A stretch of 64,000 bases of DNA from Rhodocyclaceae bacterium (GCA_016702335.1 JADJEF010000020.1:372001-436000); one strand, 5' to 3'. Numbered from the stretch's first letter, positions 34,953 through 44,182 are shown. Numbers and translations: made by a program. Notes: generated by a model not told the origin, from the letters alone.

Positions 34953-36278
34953 CTACCCCCGATCAAAAACAGCAATGGACTCCACATGCGAGGTATGCGG
35001 GAACATGCTTGCAATCCCTGCCCCGGCCAGTCGAAAACTTTTCTCATGCACCAATACCGCGGCATCACGCGCCAGCGTGCCGGGGCTGCACGAGACATAG
35101 ACGATGCGTTGCGGGCCGCCCTCCAAGGGTAAGGCTTTGACCAGTTCGGCGGCACCATCACGCGGCGGATCGATCAGCAACTTATCGAAGGCGGGGCCAT
35201 CGCCCGCGAGCTTGGCGTAGTCACCCTCGGCAAGCGTGAACAGATTGGCCACACGGAATTCACAGCGTTCAGCCAAACCGTTGTTTGCCGCATTCTGCCG
35301 CGCACGCTCGACCAAGCCCTTGCTACCCTCGATACCTACGACGTGCGCCCCTGAGCGGGCTATGGGCAAACTGAAGTTACCCAGGCCGCAGAAAAGGTCA
35401 GCGATACGCTCACCCGCCTTGGGCGCCAAGAGACGAATGGCCCGCCGGATAAGCATTTGATTGACCCCATGGTTCACTTGCGTGAATTCAGTGGGGCTGA
35501 ATTGCATTTCCAGATCGAACTCGGGCAAGCCATAAGCCAGAGGGGTCGCTGTCGTGGGGTGGAACAGCCAGGCCGTTTCCGGCCCCTTCGGCTGCAGATA
35601 CCAGACGATACCGTTGGCATCAGCGAACTCACGCAGTATCTGCTCGTCGCCGCTAGTAAGCGGCTCAAGATGACGCAATACCAATGCCGTCTGCGTGCCC
35701 TGGAGCGTGGCCCCGACAGACACCTCGATCTGCGGCAGGCGATCCGGCGTCGACATGGCCGCGATCATGAGCTTGAACTTGGGTATCAATGCCGATATCT
35801 GAGCGGGCAATACGGCACAAGAATCCATGACCGCCACATAGCTGCTGCGCTTTTCGTGGAACCCGACCAATACGCCGCCCTTTTTGGCGACGACGCGCGC
35901 CGAGAGGCGGGCACGATGGCGATAGCCCCACTCTTGCCCGGCGATCGGAGGAAAAACGATATCGGGGCGCAGGCGCCCGACATGCCAGAGCGCGTCCTCG
36001 AGCACCCGCTGCTTCGCCGCAGTTTGACCCTTCACGCCAATATGTTGCATCGAGCACCCGCCGCACACGCCAAAGTGAGGGCACTTGGGCTCCACGCGCT
36101 GACTTGAGGCTTGATGCACTTGCGTCAGCGTCGCCTGTTCGTATTTTGGCTTCTTGCGGAAGCTCGAATACTCGACTGTTTCGCCCGGCAGGCCACCCTC
36201 GATAAAAATGGTCTTGCCCTCAACATGGGCCACGCCCCGACCTTCATGGTCGAGCGATTCAATCAGTGCAGTAGGCAT
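34953..36278 (-). CDS. rlmD: 23S rRNA (uracil-1939-C5)-methyltransferase RlmD
   Basis: The 441-residue enzyme has a TRAM-type N-terminus (ESLDHEGRGVAHVEGK), the iron-sulfur cysteines CPHFGVCGGC at residues 66-75, the SAM motif IADLFCGLGNFSLPIA, DPPRDGA, and the catalytic Cys in YVSCSPGTLARD. It methylates U1939 of 23S rRNA. The start MPTALIESLD at 36278 is preferred over an ATG at 36308, which overlaps a TATAAT sequence. It is divergent from the RoxA-type gene, another ribosome-modifying enzyme. Confidence 0.93.
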   Translation of the reverse strand: MPTALIESLDHEGRGVAHVEGKTIFIEGGLPGETVEYSSFRKKPKYEQATLTQVHQASSQRVEPKCPHFGVCGGCSMQHIGVKGQTAAKQRVLEDALWHVGRLRPDIVFPPIAGQEWGYRHRARLSARVVAKKGGVLVGFHEKRSSYVAVMDSCAVLPAQISALIPKFKLMIAAMSTPDRLPQIEVSVGATLQGTQTALVLRHLEPLTSGDEQILREFADANGIVWYLQPKGPETAWLFHPTTATPLAYGLPEFDLEMQFSPTEFTQVNHGVNQMLIRRAIRLLAPKAGERIADLFCGLGNFSLPIARSGAHVVGIEGSKGLVERARQNAANNGLAERCEFRVANLFTLAEGDYAKLAGDGPAFDKLLIDPPRDGAAELVKALPLEGGPQRIVYVSCSPGTLARDAAVLVHEKSFRLAGAGIASMFPHTSHVESIAVFDRG

Positions 36279-36306
36279 AAACAGTGTGAGCGAAAAAACG
36301 CGTCTC

Positions 36307-36314
36307 ATTATAAT
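36307..36314. promoter_or_regulatory. Palindromic -10 region shared by rlmD and roxA
   Basis: ATTATAAT is identical on both strands and gives TATAAT in each direction. On the plus strand it ends six bases before the roxA start codon, implying a leaderless or nearly leaderless transcript. The -35 sequences are weak in both directions. Confidence 0.45.
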
Positions 36315-36320
36315 CAGCCG

Positions 36321-37508
36321 ATGACTACTCAAACCCGCCGCAAGGGGCTCAGCGCACCCAAGCACGAGCAAGCAAGCGTGCTTGGCACCCTCACCCCAGA
36401 GGAGTTTCTGCGCGACTATTGGCAAAAAAAGCCGCTGCTGATTCGCCAGGCTATTCCCGGGTTTGGCGACGCTTTGCCGCGTGATGCACTGCTTGAGCTT
36501 GCGCGCAGGGAGGATGTCGAGTCCCGCTTCGTGGCACACGATTCAACGGAGTGGCAAGTGACCCGAGGTCCGTTCTCCAAAGCGCAGCAGAAGCGCTGGA
36601 AAGGCAAATGGACAGTGCTGATCCAGGGAGTCAATCTCGTCTTTCCATTCGGCGATCAACTCCTGAAGCGGTTCAACTTTATTCCGCACGCACGTCTGGA
36701 CGATCTCATGGTCAGCTACGCCACTGATGGCGGCGGTGTCGGACCGCACATCGACAATTACGATGTCTTTTTGCTGCAAGGCACTGGCCGCCGGCGCTGG
36801 CGCATCGGCAAGCAAACCGATCAGCGTCTGATCGAAGGTGCGCCACTGAAAATACTTCGTGATTTTCAGCCCGAGCACGACTGGATTCTCGAACCCGGCG
36901 ACATGCTCTACCTCCCGTCTGACTGGGCGCACGATGGCACGGCCGAAGGCGAGTGCATGACCTGGTCGATCGGCTTTCGCACAGCACCCGCGCAAGAGCT
37001 TGCCGCACAGTTTCTGGACTTCCTGCAAGACCATCTGGCCGACAACAGCACGATCACCGGGCGCTATGCGGACCCGGATCTCCAGCGCCAGGAGCACCCG
37101 GGCGAGATCAGTGAGGCGATGGTGCGAAAAGTCAGCGAACTATTACGCCTTATCCAGTGGGACGAAGCGCTGGTGCGTGACTTTCTCGGGGCCAGCTTGT
37201 CAGAACCCAAAGCGCATGTGTTTTTTGATGCGCCCGAACCCACACTCTCGTTAGCGGCATTTGGCAAGCGCGTGAAGAAAGACGGCCTGCATCTGGACGC
37301 ACGCTCGCGCATGCTGTTTGCGCAAGGTGCCTTCTACCTGAACGGTGAAACGGTCGTCGCACCGCCCGAGTCGCACGCTGCCCTCATCTCGCTGGCGGAT
37401 CTGCGCGAACTCAGGGCAAGCACACTCGCGCAGGAGGCAGCGAACACGCCCTTGTTCGAATGCCTCTACGACTGGTACGAGTGCGGCTTTCTACATCCGG
37501 GCACTTGA
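36321..37508 (+). CDS. roxA: JmjC/cupin oxygenase, ribosomal protein L16 arginine hydroxylase type
   Basis: The 395-residue protein carries the iron motif in VGPHIDNYDVFLLQG (HxD) with the distal His in LPSDWAHDG, and RRRWRIG typical of YcfD/RoxA. RoxA uses iron and 2-oxoglutarate to hydroxylate an arginine of ribosomal protein L16. The C-terminal winged-helix part (about 265-395) is present, so the protein is full length. The divergent neighbour modifies 23S rRNA. The start lies right after the shared -10 element. Confidence 0.88.
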   Translation: MTTQTRRKGLSAPKHEQASVLGTLTPEEFLRDYWQKKPLLIRQAIPGFGDALPRDALLELARREDVESRFVAHDSTEWQVTRGPFSKAQQKRWKGKWTVLIQGVNLVFPFGDQLLKRFNFIPHARLDDLMVSYATDGGGVGPHIDNYDVFLLQGTGRRRWRIGKQTDQRLIEGAPLKILRDFQPEHDWILEPGDMLYLPSDWAHDGTAEGECMTWSIGFRTAPAQELAAQFLDFLQDHLADNSTITGRYADPDLQRQEHPGEISEAMVRKVSELLRLIQWDEALVRDFLGASLSEPKAHVFFDAPEPTLSLAAFGKRVKKDGLHLDARSRMLFAQGAFYLNGETVVAPPESHAALISLADLRELRASTLAQEAANTPLFECLYDWYECGFLHPGT

Positions 37509-37517
37509 GGGAAAGCC

Positions 37518-37994
37518 ATGTCGTACGCGCGATTTGACGATGAGGCCAGCTACCGCAGCGGCTTGGGACAAGTTCTCGCGCTTGCTGAACGTACGCTCTA
37601 CGTGTTCGACCGAAATCTCGCCGACATGAATTTCGAGTCGCCTGCGCTGCAAAGCGCACTGCTCGCGTTCATAGACCGAGACCGCGGCAATCGCCTGCAT
37701 GTTTTGCTTCACGATACGAATGCCCTGCAGCGCCACATGCCGCGCACCATCGCCTTGATCGCTCGCTTCGCTCATGCGATTGAGGTCAGGCAGGTACCGG
37801 ACGAATATCGGCACCTGGCCGATTGTCACATTCTGGCCGACGCCCGACACGGGATACGCCGTTTTCACACCGATCATCCGCGCGGTTCGCTGCTGATCGA
37901 CAACCCTGAAGAGGTCAGGGCATGGTGGAACCGCTACGGCGAACTGTGGGAGCAATCCACCCCGCTCACCCTGACGGGAACCACCGGCCTTTAG
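37518..37994 (+). CDS. Conserved small protein of unknown function
   Basis: The 158-residue protein follows the roxA-type gene by nine bases and is probably cotranscribed. It contains RTLYVFDRNLADMNFES, LHVLLHDTNALQRHMPR and WWNRYGELWEQS; the alternation of strands and a late aromatic helix suggest a compact alpha/beta fold. No signal peptide or membrane segment is seen. I do not recognise a characterised family. Its end overlaps the convergent EamA gene by four bases. Confidence 0.75.
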   Translation: MSYARFDDEASYRSGLGQVLALAERTLYVFDRNLADMNFESPALQSALLAFIDRDRGNRLHVLLHDTNALQRHMPRTIALIARFAHAIEVRQVPDEYRHLADCHILADARHGIRRFHTDHPRGSLLIDNPEEVRAWWNRYGELWEQSTPLTLTGTTGL

Positions 37995-38917
37995 TTGATC
38001 GTTGGTCGGGCCAAATTGGCGAGTGTGCCCCCGGCAACAATCAGCGCCACTCCGACCCACGCCGACACAGGCAGGTGCTCGCCCCACAAGACCATGCCGA
38101 ACGCGCTGGCGAAAAGCACGGTCGAATTCGACAAACTGGCTGTCACCAGCGGTTGACCGCGTCGATACGCACTGGTCATGCACAACTGCGCCGCCAACCC
38201 AAAGAGTCCGATGCCGATCAAGACCAGCCATTGCTTGCCACTGTGGGCAGACAAGGGTGCACTGGTGATCAGGCCGGGCAAGCCGGCAAGGCAGGACATC
38301 AAGGAAAAGTAGAACACCGTGCGCCACTCCGGCTCGCCGGCTTCCCCCAGTTGCCGGACGGTCAGGTAAGCGATGCTGGCAATGCACCCGGAGCCCAGAC
38401 CCAACAGCGCACCTAGCCACTGGTCACTGGCAATGCTGGGGCGCAGCACCAATATCAAGCCGACAAACCCAATCGCGATGGCCCAGCGCAATTGTTCGCT
38501 AACGCGTTGCTTCAGGCCGAAGTGCAGCAACACGCCAAGAAACAGCGGCGAGGTGTAATTCAGTGTGACAGCCGTCGCCAGAGGGATTAGCGTAATGGCG
38601 TGGAAATAAAAGATAAGCGCTGCCACGCCACTGAGCCCTCGCACCAAATGCAAGCGCCAGAAGCGTGTGCCCAAGCTCGTACCCAAGGGGCTGCGCGTCA
38701 CCAGTACCCAGGGCAGGATCAGCGCCGTGGCAATCGCCCCGCGCCACCAGATCAGCTCGTTCGCCGAAAAATGATCGGCAGACAGCTTGACGCACACACC
38801 CATGCAGGCAAACAGCAGACTGGCAGCGAGCATCCACAGGGCGGCTCGCCACGGGTCGGCGTGTGCCCCAATCGCCGTGTCACCAGCGCCGACTTCAGGA
38901 TTTGACGAGGTGCTCAC
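37991..38917 (-). CDS. EamA-family (DMT) transporter with repeat-derived N-terminus
   Basis: The 308-residue protein has ten hydrophobic segments in two EamA repeats (first from about residue 25, second from about 165), typical of drug/metabolite exporters; the substrate is unknown. The start is a GTG at 38917 inside the end of the upstream Rieske gene, giving a 23-base overlap. Residues 8-16 (EVGAGDTAI) come from the dispersed element, so the cytoplasmic N-terminus is repeat-encoded. The next Met is inside the first helix, which supports the upstream start. Confidence 0.87.
   Translation of the reverse strand: MSTSSNPEVGAGDTAIGAHADPWRAALWMLAASLLFACMGVCVKLSADHFSANELIWWRGAIATALILPWVLVTRSPLGTSLGTRFWRLHLVRGLSGVAALIFYFHAITLIPLATAVTLNYTSPLFLGVLLHFGLKQRVSEQLRWAIAIGFVGLILVLRPSIASDQWLGALLGLGSGCIASIAYLTVRQLGEAGEPEWRTVFYFSLMSCLAGLPGLITSAPLSAHSGKQWLVLIGIGLFGLAAQLCMTSAYRRGQPLVTASLSNSTVLFASAFGMVLWGEHLPVSAWVGVALIVAGGTLANLARPTIN
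38871..38899 (-). repeat. Dispersed 29-bp element spanning a stop codon and the EamA N-terminus
   Basis: The minus strand reads CTGAAGTCGGCGCTGG, TGA and CACGGCGAT. The TGA at the start of the unit is the stop codon of the Rieske gene. The rest encodes EVGAGDTAI of the transporter. Confidence 0.9.
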
Positions 38918-40004
38918 CCATCACACGGCGATAAAACTCATGGAAATGCTGCATGCCATCTTCCATCGGCGACTGATACGGCCCGACTTCGCTACGACCT
39001 TCGTTGTACAACGCCCGCCGGCCACGATCCATGCGCTCGCCGATTTCGTCGTCCTCGATCGCGGTTTCCATATACGCCGCCTGCTGCGCCTGCATGAACT
39101 CCGGTTCAAACAGGGCGATGTCTTCCGGGTAGTAAAACTCGACCACATTAAGTGTCTTGCCCACGCTTTGCGGAATCAAGGTGGATACCGTCAGCACATG
39201 CGGGTACCACTCGACCATGACATTCGGGTAGTAGGTCAACCAAATCGCGCCGTGCCGGGGCAATTCACCCTTGTAGTAATCAAGTACTGCCTGGTGCCAG
39301 CGCTGGTAGGTCTGCGATCCGGCCCGGGCGAGCGAGGTGACACCAACGCGCTGAACCGAATACCAGTCACCAAACTGCCAGGTCAGGTCATCGCAGGTGA
39401 CAAACTTGCCAAGCCCCGGATGAAAGGGCTCGACGTGGTAGTCCTCCAGATACACCTCAATGAAGGTCTTCCAGTTGTAGTGGCATTCATGCAACTCCAC
39501 ATGCGCCAGCTTGTACCCCTCAAAACTCAGTTCTGGCGCGACCTTCATCCCGGCAAGGTCGGTGACAGCGGACCGTGGGCCTTTGAAAAGCAGGCCCTGC
39601 CAGTTCTGCAGCTTTTGCTTGCCCAGATTCAGGCAAGGGTTGGCCGGGAAATGTGGCGCACCGATAAGTTCGCCCTGGATGTCGTACGTCCATCGATGCA
39701 GCGGGCAGACGATGTTCTCGGCGTTGCCACTGCCCTGCAGCATGAGGGCCTGTCGATGGCGGCAGACATTGGACATGTCGTAAATGCCATCCGCCTGACG
39801 CACCAGCATGCGGCCGTGATCACGCCATTCTTGAGTCCGATAGTCATGCAGTTCGGGCACCATCAGCTCGTGCCCGACATAGCCTGGGCCGGCATCGAAG
39901 ATGAGTTGCTTCTCCAGCGCGAAGAGCGACTCATCGAAGTACCACGAAACGGGGAATTGCGTCGCGCCGGGGGCGAGACGCGAAGGTGTTGCAATGTCGG
40001 ACAT
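38895..40004 (-). CDS. Rieske-type ring-hydroxylating oxygenase alpha subunit
   Basis: The 369-residue protein has the Rieske cluster ligands CRH at 81-83 and CPLH at 100-103. The mononuclear iron region has EDYHVEPFH at about 187-195. Family members hydroxylate or demethylate aromatic and small amine substrates with an electron-transfer partner; no reductase gene is nearby and the substrate is unknown. ATG 40004 (MSDIATPSRL) is chosen; an in-frame extension upstream has no family resemblance. It is cotranscribed with the EamA gene, so the pair may process and export a metabolite. Confidence 0.87.
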   Translation of the reverse strand: MSDIATPSRLAPGATQFPVSWYFDESLFALEKQLIFDAGPGYVGHELMVPELHDYRTQEWRDHGRMLVRQADGIYDMSNVCRHRQALMLQGSGNAENIVCPLHRWTYDIQGELIGAPHFPANPCLNLGKQKLQNWQGLLFKGPRSAVTDLAGMKVAPELSFEGYKLAHVELHECHYNWKTFIEVYLEDYHVEPFHPGLGKFVTCDDLTWQFGDWYSVQRVGVTSLARAGSQTYQRWHQAVLDYYKGELPRHGAIWLTYYPNVMVEWYPHVLTVSTLIPQSVGKTLNVVEFYYPEDIALFEPEFMQAQQAAYMETAIEDDEIGERMDRGRRALYNEGRSEVGPYQSPMEDGMQHFHEFYRRVMGEHLVKS

Positions 40005-40092
40005 AATCCCAAGCTCCAAGCAAAACCGGAAATCGGAAAGCCCTAACGCATGGTGAGCCGCGTACCGCGCGCGGCCACTAGACACGAAATGG

Positions 40093-40127
40093 CAGGAATA
40101 AAAAACTAAAGTCGGCACGGCGCCGAC
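40093..40127 (-). terminator. Hairpin and T run upstream of the Rieske gene
   Basis: On the minus strand GTCGGC-GCCGT-GCCGAC is followed by TTTAGTTTTTTATT. It precedes, rather than follows, the minus-strand Rieske gene. It may attenuate that gene's leader or end an unannotated RNA. The gap 40005-40219 otherwise holds only the xseB promoter. Confidence 0.45.
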
Positions 40128-40146
40128 GATGTTCAGTTTACCGGAT

Positions 40147-40176
40147 TTGACCAACAGCGGCCTGATCGGCTATTTT
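40147..40176 (+). promoter_or_regulatory. Sigma-70 promoter for xseB-ispA-dxs
   Basis: TTGACC at 40147-40152 and TATTTT at 40171-40176 have 18-base spacing. They lie 44 bases upstream of the xseB start. Confidence 0.55.
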
Positions 40177-40219
40177 CCTTGTCTTTGTTCGCACTGAGTC
40201 TTGTCTCAGCCCCATTGCA

Positions 40220-40480
40220 ATGGCTGCACCCAGTAAGAAAAGCCTCTCATTCGAGGCGGCGTTGGCCGAGCTTGAGGGCATCGTCGGCGCCATGGAAACC
40301 GGAAAGATCCCCTTGGATGAGGCCCTCGCGAGATATCAACGAGGCGTCGAGTTGCTGCGCGACTGCAATGCCACCTTGCGCGCTGCGGAACAAAAAGTCG
40401 CCATCCTTGAAGCCGATAGCCTGCGTGACATGTCGCCGAGCGAACTGAATCCGGTCCGCAACGTGGACAGTGACGCCTGA
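40220..40480 (+). CDS. xseB: Exodeoxyribonuclease VII small subunit
   Basis: The 86-residue protein has the family core LSFEAALAELEGIVGAMETG and LDEALARYQRGVELLRDC. XseB binds several copies to XseA, forming a nuclease that degrades single-stranded DNA from both ends. The gene overlaps ispA by one base (TGATG), and the xseB-ispA-dxs order is common in proteobacteria. xseA is not in the window. Confidence 0.94.
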   Translation: MAAPSKKSLSFEAALAELEGIVGAMETGKIPLDEALARYQRGVELLRDCNATLRAAEQKVAILEADSLRDMSPSELNPVRNVDSDA

Positions 40481-41373
40481 TGAACTTCCCGGAGTGGATG
40501 CAGCACATCCAGCAGCGTACCGAGCGTGCGCTGGAGCACTGTCTGCCTTCGAAAGATCTTGCACCCCAACGCCTGCACGATGCGATGCGCTACTCGGTAC
40601 TTGAAGGCGGCAAGCGCGTGCGCCCCCTGCTCTGCCATGCCAGCGGTGCCGTCTTCGGCGCCAACGCCGAAGCCTTGGACACCGTCGGCTGTGCCGTGGA
40701 ATTGATCCACGCCTACTCGCTTACCCATGACGATATGCCCGCCATGGACAACGACGTGCTTCGGCGCGGCAAGCCCACCTGCCACATTGAGTTCGACGAA
40801 GCCACCGCCCTGTTGGTGGGTGACGCCTTGCAAACGCTGGCTTTCCGACTGCTCGCTTCGCCGCTGCCGGACATCTCCGAGACGCAACAACTGACGATGG
40901 TGCAATTGCTTGCCGATGCCGCAGGCTCCAGGGGCATGGCGGGCGGTCAGGCCATCGACCTAGCCTCTGTCGGCAAGCGCCTGACCGTGGCCGAGTTGGA
41001 ATTCATGCACCTGCATAAAACAGGGGCCCTGATCAGAGCTGCCGTTTTGTTGGGCGCCATGTGCTCAAAGGCAGACGCGACGGCTCTTGATGCCCTGGGC
41101 CGTTATGCCAATCGTATCGGCCTGCTTTTTCAAGTGATCGACGATATTCTCGACATCGAAGCGGATACCGCCACGCTGGGCAAAACCGCGGGCAAAGATG
41201 TCGACAATAACAAGCCAACCTTCTGTACCTTGCTTGGTGTTGCTGGCGCCAAGACGCTCGCCAGCGAACTCCGTCAGGGTGCGCTATCCACCCTCGCTGA
41301 GCTGGAAAAATCAGGGGGTGAATGCACCCGCCTGCGCGAGCTCACCGACTTTATTGTGGATCGTCGCCACTGA
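40480..41373 (+). CDS. ispA: Farnesyl diphosphate synthase
   Basis: The 297-residue prenyltransferase has the first aspartate-rich motif DDMPAMD, GGKRVRP for diphosphate binding, and the second motif DDILD. It condenses isopentenyl and dimethylallyl diphosphate into farnesyl diphosphate for quinones and undecaprenyl carriers. Its stop codon overlaps the dxs start, linking supply and use of isoprenoid precursors in one operon. Confidence 0.94.
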   Translation: MNFPEWMQHIQQRTERALEHCLPSKDLAPQRLHDAMRYSVLEGGKRVRPLLCHASGAVFGANAEALDTVGCAVELIHAYSLTHDDMPAMDNDVLRRGKPTCHIEFDEATALLVGDALQTLAFRLLASPLPDISETQQLTMVQLLADAAGSRGMAGGQAIDLASVGKRLTVAELEFMHLHKTGALIRAAVLLGAMCSKADATALDALGRYANRIGLLFQVIDDILDIEADTATLGKTAGKDVDNNKPTFCTLLGVAGAKTLASELRQGALSTLAELEKSGGECTRLRELTDFIVDRRH

Positions 41374-43228
41374 TGAAATTCCCTCTGCTTGACCAAATCA
41401 GTGAGCCGGCCGATCTTCGTGGCCTGCCCCCGGAGAAGCTACTGGAGCTGGCCGAGGAACTGCGACGCTTTCTGCTGCAGTCCGTTTCGCGCACCGGCGG
41501 CCACCTGTCGTCCAATCTGGGTACCGTCGAGCTGACCATTGCCCTGCACTACGTCTTCAATACCCCCGAAGATCGGCTGGTCTGGGACGTCGGACATCAA
41601 ACCTATCCCCACAAGGTGCTGACCGGCCGTCGCGAGGGCATGAACCGGCTGCGCATGAAAGATGGCGTTTCCGGCTTTCCTCGCCGCTGCGAAAGCCCCT
41701 ACGACACCTTCGGTGTGGGCCACTCGTCCACCTCGATCTCTGCCGCGCTGGGCATGGCCGTAGCGGCCCACCGAAAAGGGGAAGCCCGTCGAGTGGTTGC
41801 CATCATCGGCGATGGTGCGATGTCCGCCGGTCAAGCCTTCGAGGCATTGAACAATGGGGGCGTGATTGATGCCAATCTACTGGTCATTCTGAACGACAAC
41901 GACATGTCGATCAGCCCGCCAGTGGGCGCCCTGAACAAGTATCTGGCGCGACTGATGGCAAGCAGTACCCTTAACGCCGCCAAGCGCGCCAGCGAACGTG
42001 TACTTCCAGCCAGCATGCTGGAGTTTGCCAATCGGGTCGAAGAGCATGTCAAAGGTATGTTCACCCCCGGCACGCTGTTCGAGGAACTGGGCTTTAATTA
42101 CATTGGTCCGATCGATGGACACGATCTCGACACGCTGGTGCCCACGCTGCAGAACCTGCGCGAATTCGAAGGCCCGGTATTCCTGCACGTGGTCACCCGC
42201 AAGGGACAAGGCTACAAGTTGGCTGAAGCGGACCCGGTGCTCTATCACGGCGTATCGGTCTTCGATACCGCCGATGGCATTGTCGCCAGCAAGAAGGCCG
42301 GCAAACCCACCTATACGCAGATTTTCGGTGACTGGCTGTGCGAGACCGCCGCCAAAGACACCCGCCTGTATGGCATTACCCCGGCAATGCGCGAAGGCTC
42401 CGGGCTGGTGCGCTTCGAGAAGCTCTACCCAGCGCGCTATTTTGACGTCGGGATTGCCGAGCAGCATGCGGTCACCTTCGCAGCCGGGCTTGCCTGCGAG
42501 GGGCAAAAGCCGGTCGTCGCCATTTACTCAACCTTTTGCAGCGCGCCTACGATCAACTGATTCACGATGTCGCGCTGCAGAATCTCGACGTAACCTTTGC
42601 CATCGACCGGGGCGGCCTGGTCGGTGCCGACGGCGCGACCCACAACGGCGCCTTTGACCTGACGTACCTGACCTGCATCCCCAATATGGTGGTGATGACC
42701 CCCAGCGACGAAGCCGAATGCCGCGCCCTGCTCAGCACCGGCTATCAATACAACGGGCCGGCCGCCATTCGTTACCCACGCGGAAGCGGACCTGGCGCCG
42801 TGGTACCCAGCGACCTCGATGGCCTGCCGATCGGCAAAGGCGTTGTCAGGCGCCAAGGCAAGCGCGTTGCCCTGCTCGCCTTTGGTGCCATGGTGCCGCC
42901 CGCACTCAAAGCCGCAGAAATCCTCAATGCTACCGTTGCCGACATGCGCTTTGTTAAGCCGATGGATACGGATCTGATCAAAGAGCTTGCGGCAACGCAC
43001 GATCTGCTGGTCAGCATTGAGGAGAACTCCATCATTGGCGGTGCCGGATCTGAAGTGGCACGCTGCCTTGAGCAGCACCGTCTGGGCAACCGGTTGCTGC
43101 GACTCGGCCTGCCCGATGAATTCATCGATCACGGGGATACGGCACTGCTGCTGGCTGAACTCGGACTCGACGGTGAAGGAATTGCCCGCAAAGTGAGCGC
43201 AGAACTGGCCACACTGGACAAGCCCTAA
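41373..43228 (+). CDS. dxs: 1-deoxy-D-xylulose-5-phosphate synthase, frameshifted
   Basis: The first frame (41373-42560) contains VGHQTYPHKVLTGRR, the thiamine motif GDGAMSAGQAFEALNNGG, and DVGIAEQHAVTFAAGLA. It ends shortly after IYSTF because one T seems missing from the T4 run at 42534-42537. The second frame (from 42536) continues with LQRAYDQLIHDVALQNL and runs to the normal C-terminus (GLPDEFIDHGD). Joined, the protein is about 617 residues, the usual length. DXS makes the first intermediate of the MEP isoprenoid pathway and is normally essential. A sequencing indel is the simplest cause; a real mutation or -1 slippage is possible. Confidence 0.88.
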
Positions 43229-43302
43229 TAGTTGAGTAATTTTGTCGGGTAGCCTATCATGGCACCCTAGCCCACGGCGCTAACGCACGCGTAAGACATC
43301 AC

Positions 43303-44115
43303 ATGACCAGCACTCCATCCCCAGCCTCCTCCGCCATTCCTGACGTTCAAAGCAGTGCCGATTCGCGGCAGTTGCCGATCAATAAAGTGGGCATCAAGGC
43401 GATCCGCCATCCCGTTCGTGTGCTCGATCAGGGAAGCGGCGTTCAGCACACCGTGGCCACCTTCAACATGTATGTCGGCCTGCCCCATAACTTCAAGGGC
43501 ACCCACATGTCACGGTTTGTGGAGATTCTGAACTCTCACGATCGTGAAATCTCGGTGGAAAACTTCGAGGACATGCTGCGCGAAATGGTCAAGCGTCTGG
43601 AGGCCGAGATCGGCCATGTGGAGATGAATTTCCCGTTCTTCGTGGAAAAAGCAGCGCCTGTCTCCGGTGTACGCAGCCTGATGGACTACGACGTCACCTT
43701 CATCGGCGAAATCACTGCGGCCGGCGACTTCAAGCAACAGACCCGTGTGGTGGTGCCCGTGACCAGCCTGTGCCCGTGCTCCAAGAAAATTTCGGACCGC
43801 GGCGCCCACAATCAGCGCTCCCACGTCACGATCACGGTCACCACGAACTCGTTTGTCTGGATTGAGGAGATCATCCGGGTCGCGGAGACCAATGCCTCCA
43901 GCGAACTCTTCGGACTGCTCAAGCGCCCGGACGAAAAAGTCGTCACCGAGCGCGCCTATGACAACCCGAAGTTCGTCGAAGATCTGGTACGCGACGTAGC
44001 CGCGACCCTCAATGGCGACGCGCGTATCGATGCCTATGTGGTCGAAAGCGAGAACTTCGAGTCGATTCACAACCACTCGGCGTATGCACTGATCGAACAC
44101 CAGCGCGCCAAATAA
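43303..44115 (+). CDS. folE2: GTP cyclohydrolase IB
   Basis: The 270-residue protein has the FolE2 signatures VATFNMYVGLPHNFKGTHMSR, VTSLCPCSKKIS (metal-binding Cys) and the C-terminal HNHSAYA. It opens GTP to dihydroneopterin triphosphate for folate (and in some bacteria queuosine) synthesis, using varied metals, unlike zinc-dependent FolE. The first ~28 residues are a low-complexity extension rich in Ser and Pro. A queuosine gene, queG, lies at 62-63 kb, but no link is evident. Confidence 0.94.
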   Translation: MTSTPSPASSAIPDVQSSADSRQLPINKVGIKAIRHPVRVLDQGSGVQHTVATFNMYVGLPHNFKGTHMSRFVEILNSHDREISVENFEDMLREMVKRLEAEIGHVEMNFPFFVEKAAPVSGVRSLMDYDVTFIGEITAAGDFKQQTRVVVPVTSLCPCSKKISDRGAHNQRSHVTITVTTNSFVWIEEIIRVAETNASSELFGLLKRPDEKVVTERAYDNPKFVEDLVRDVAATLNGDARIDAYVVESENFESIHNHSAYALIEHQRAK

Positions 44116-44141
44116 CCGAATAGGCCGAGCAGACGGCAGCA

Positions 44142-44170
44142 ATCGCCGTCTTACCAGCGCCGACTTGCGG
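44142..44170 (-). repeat. Dispersed 29-bp element, intergenic
   Basis: The minus strand reads CCGCAAGTCGGCGCTGG, TAA and GACGGCGAT. It lies between folE2 and the bidirectional terminator. Confidence 0.92.
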
Positions 44171-44182
44171 TACGACAAAACA

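Noticed and set aside
42534..42537. Programmed -1 frameshifting in dxs
   Set aside because: The site is only a T4 run without a standard slippery heptamer or clear downstream structure, and dxs is not known to use recoding. An indel is simpler.
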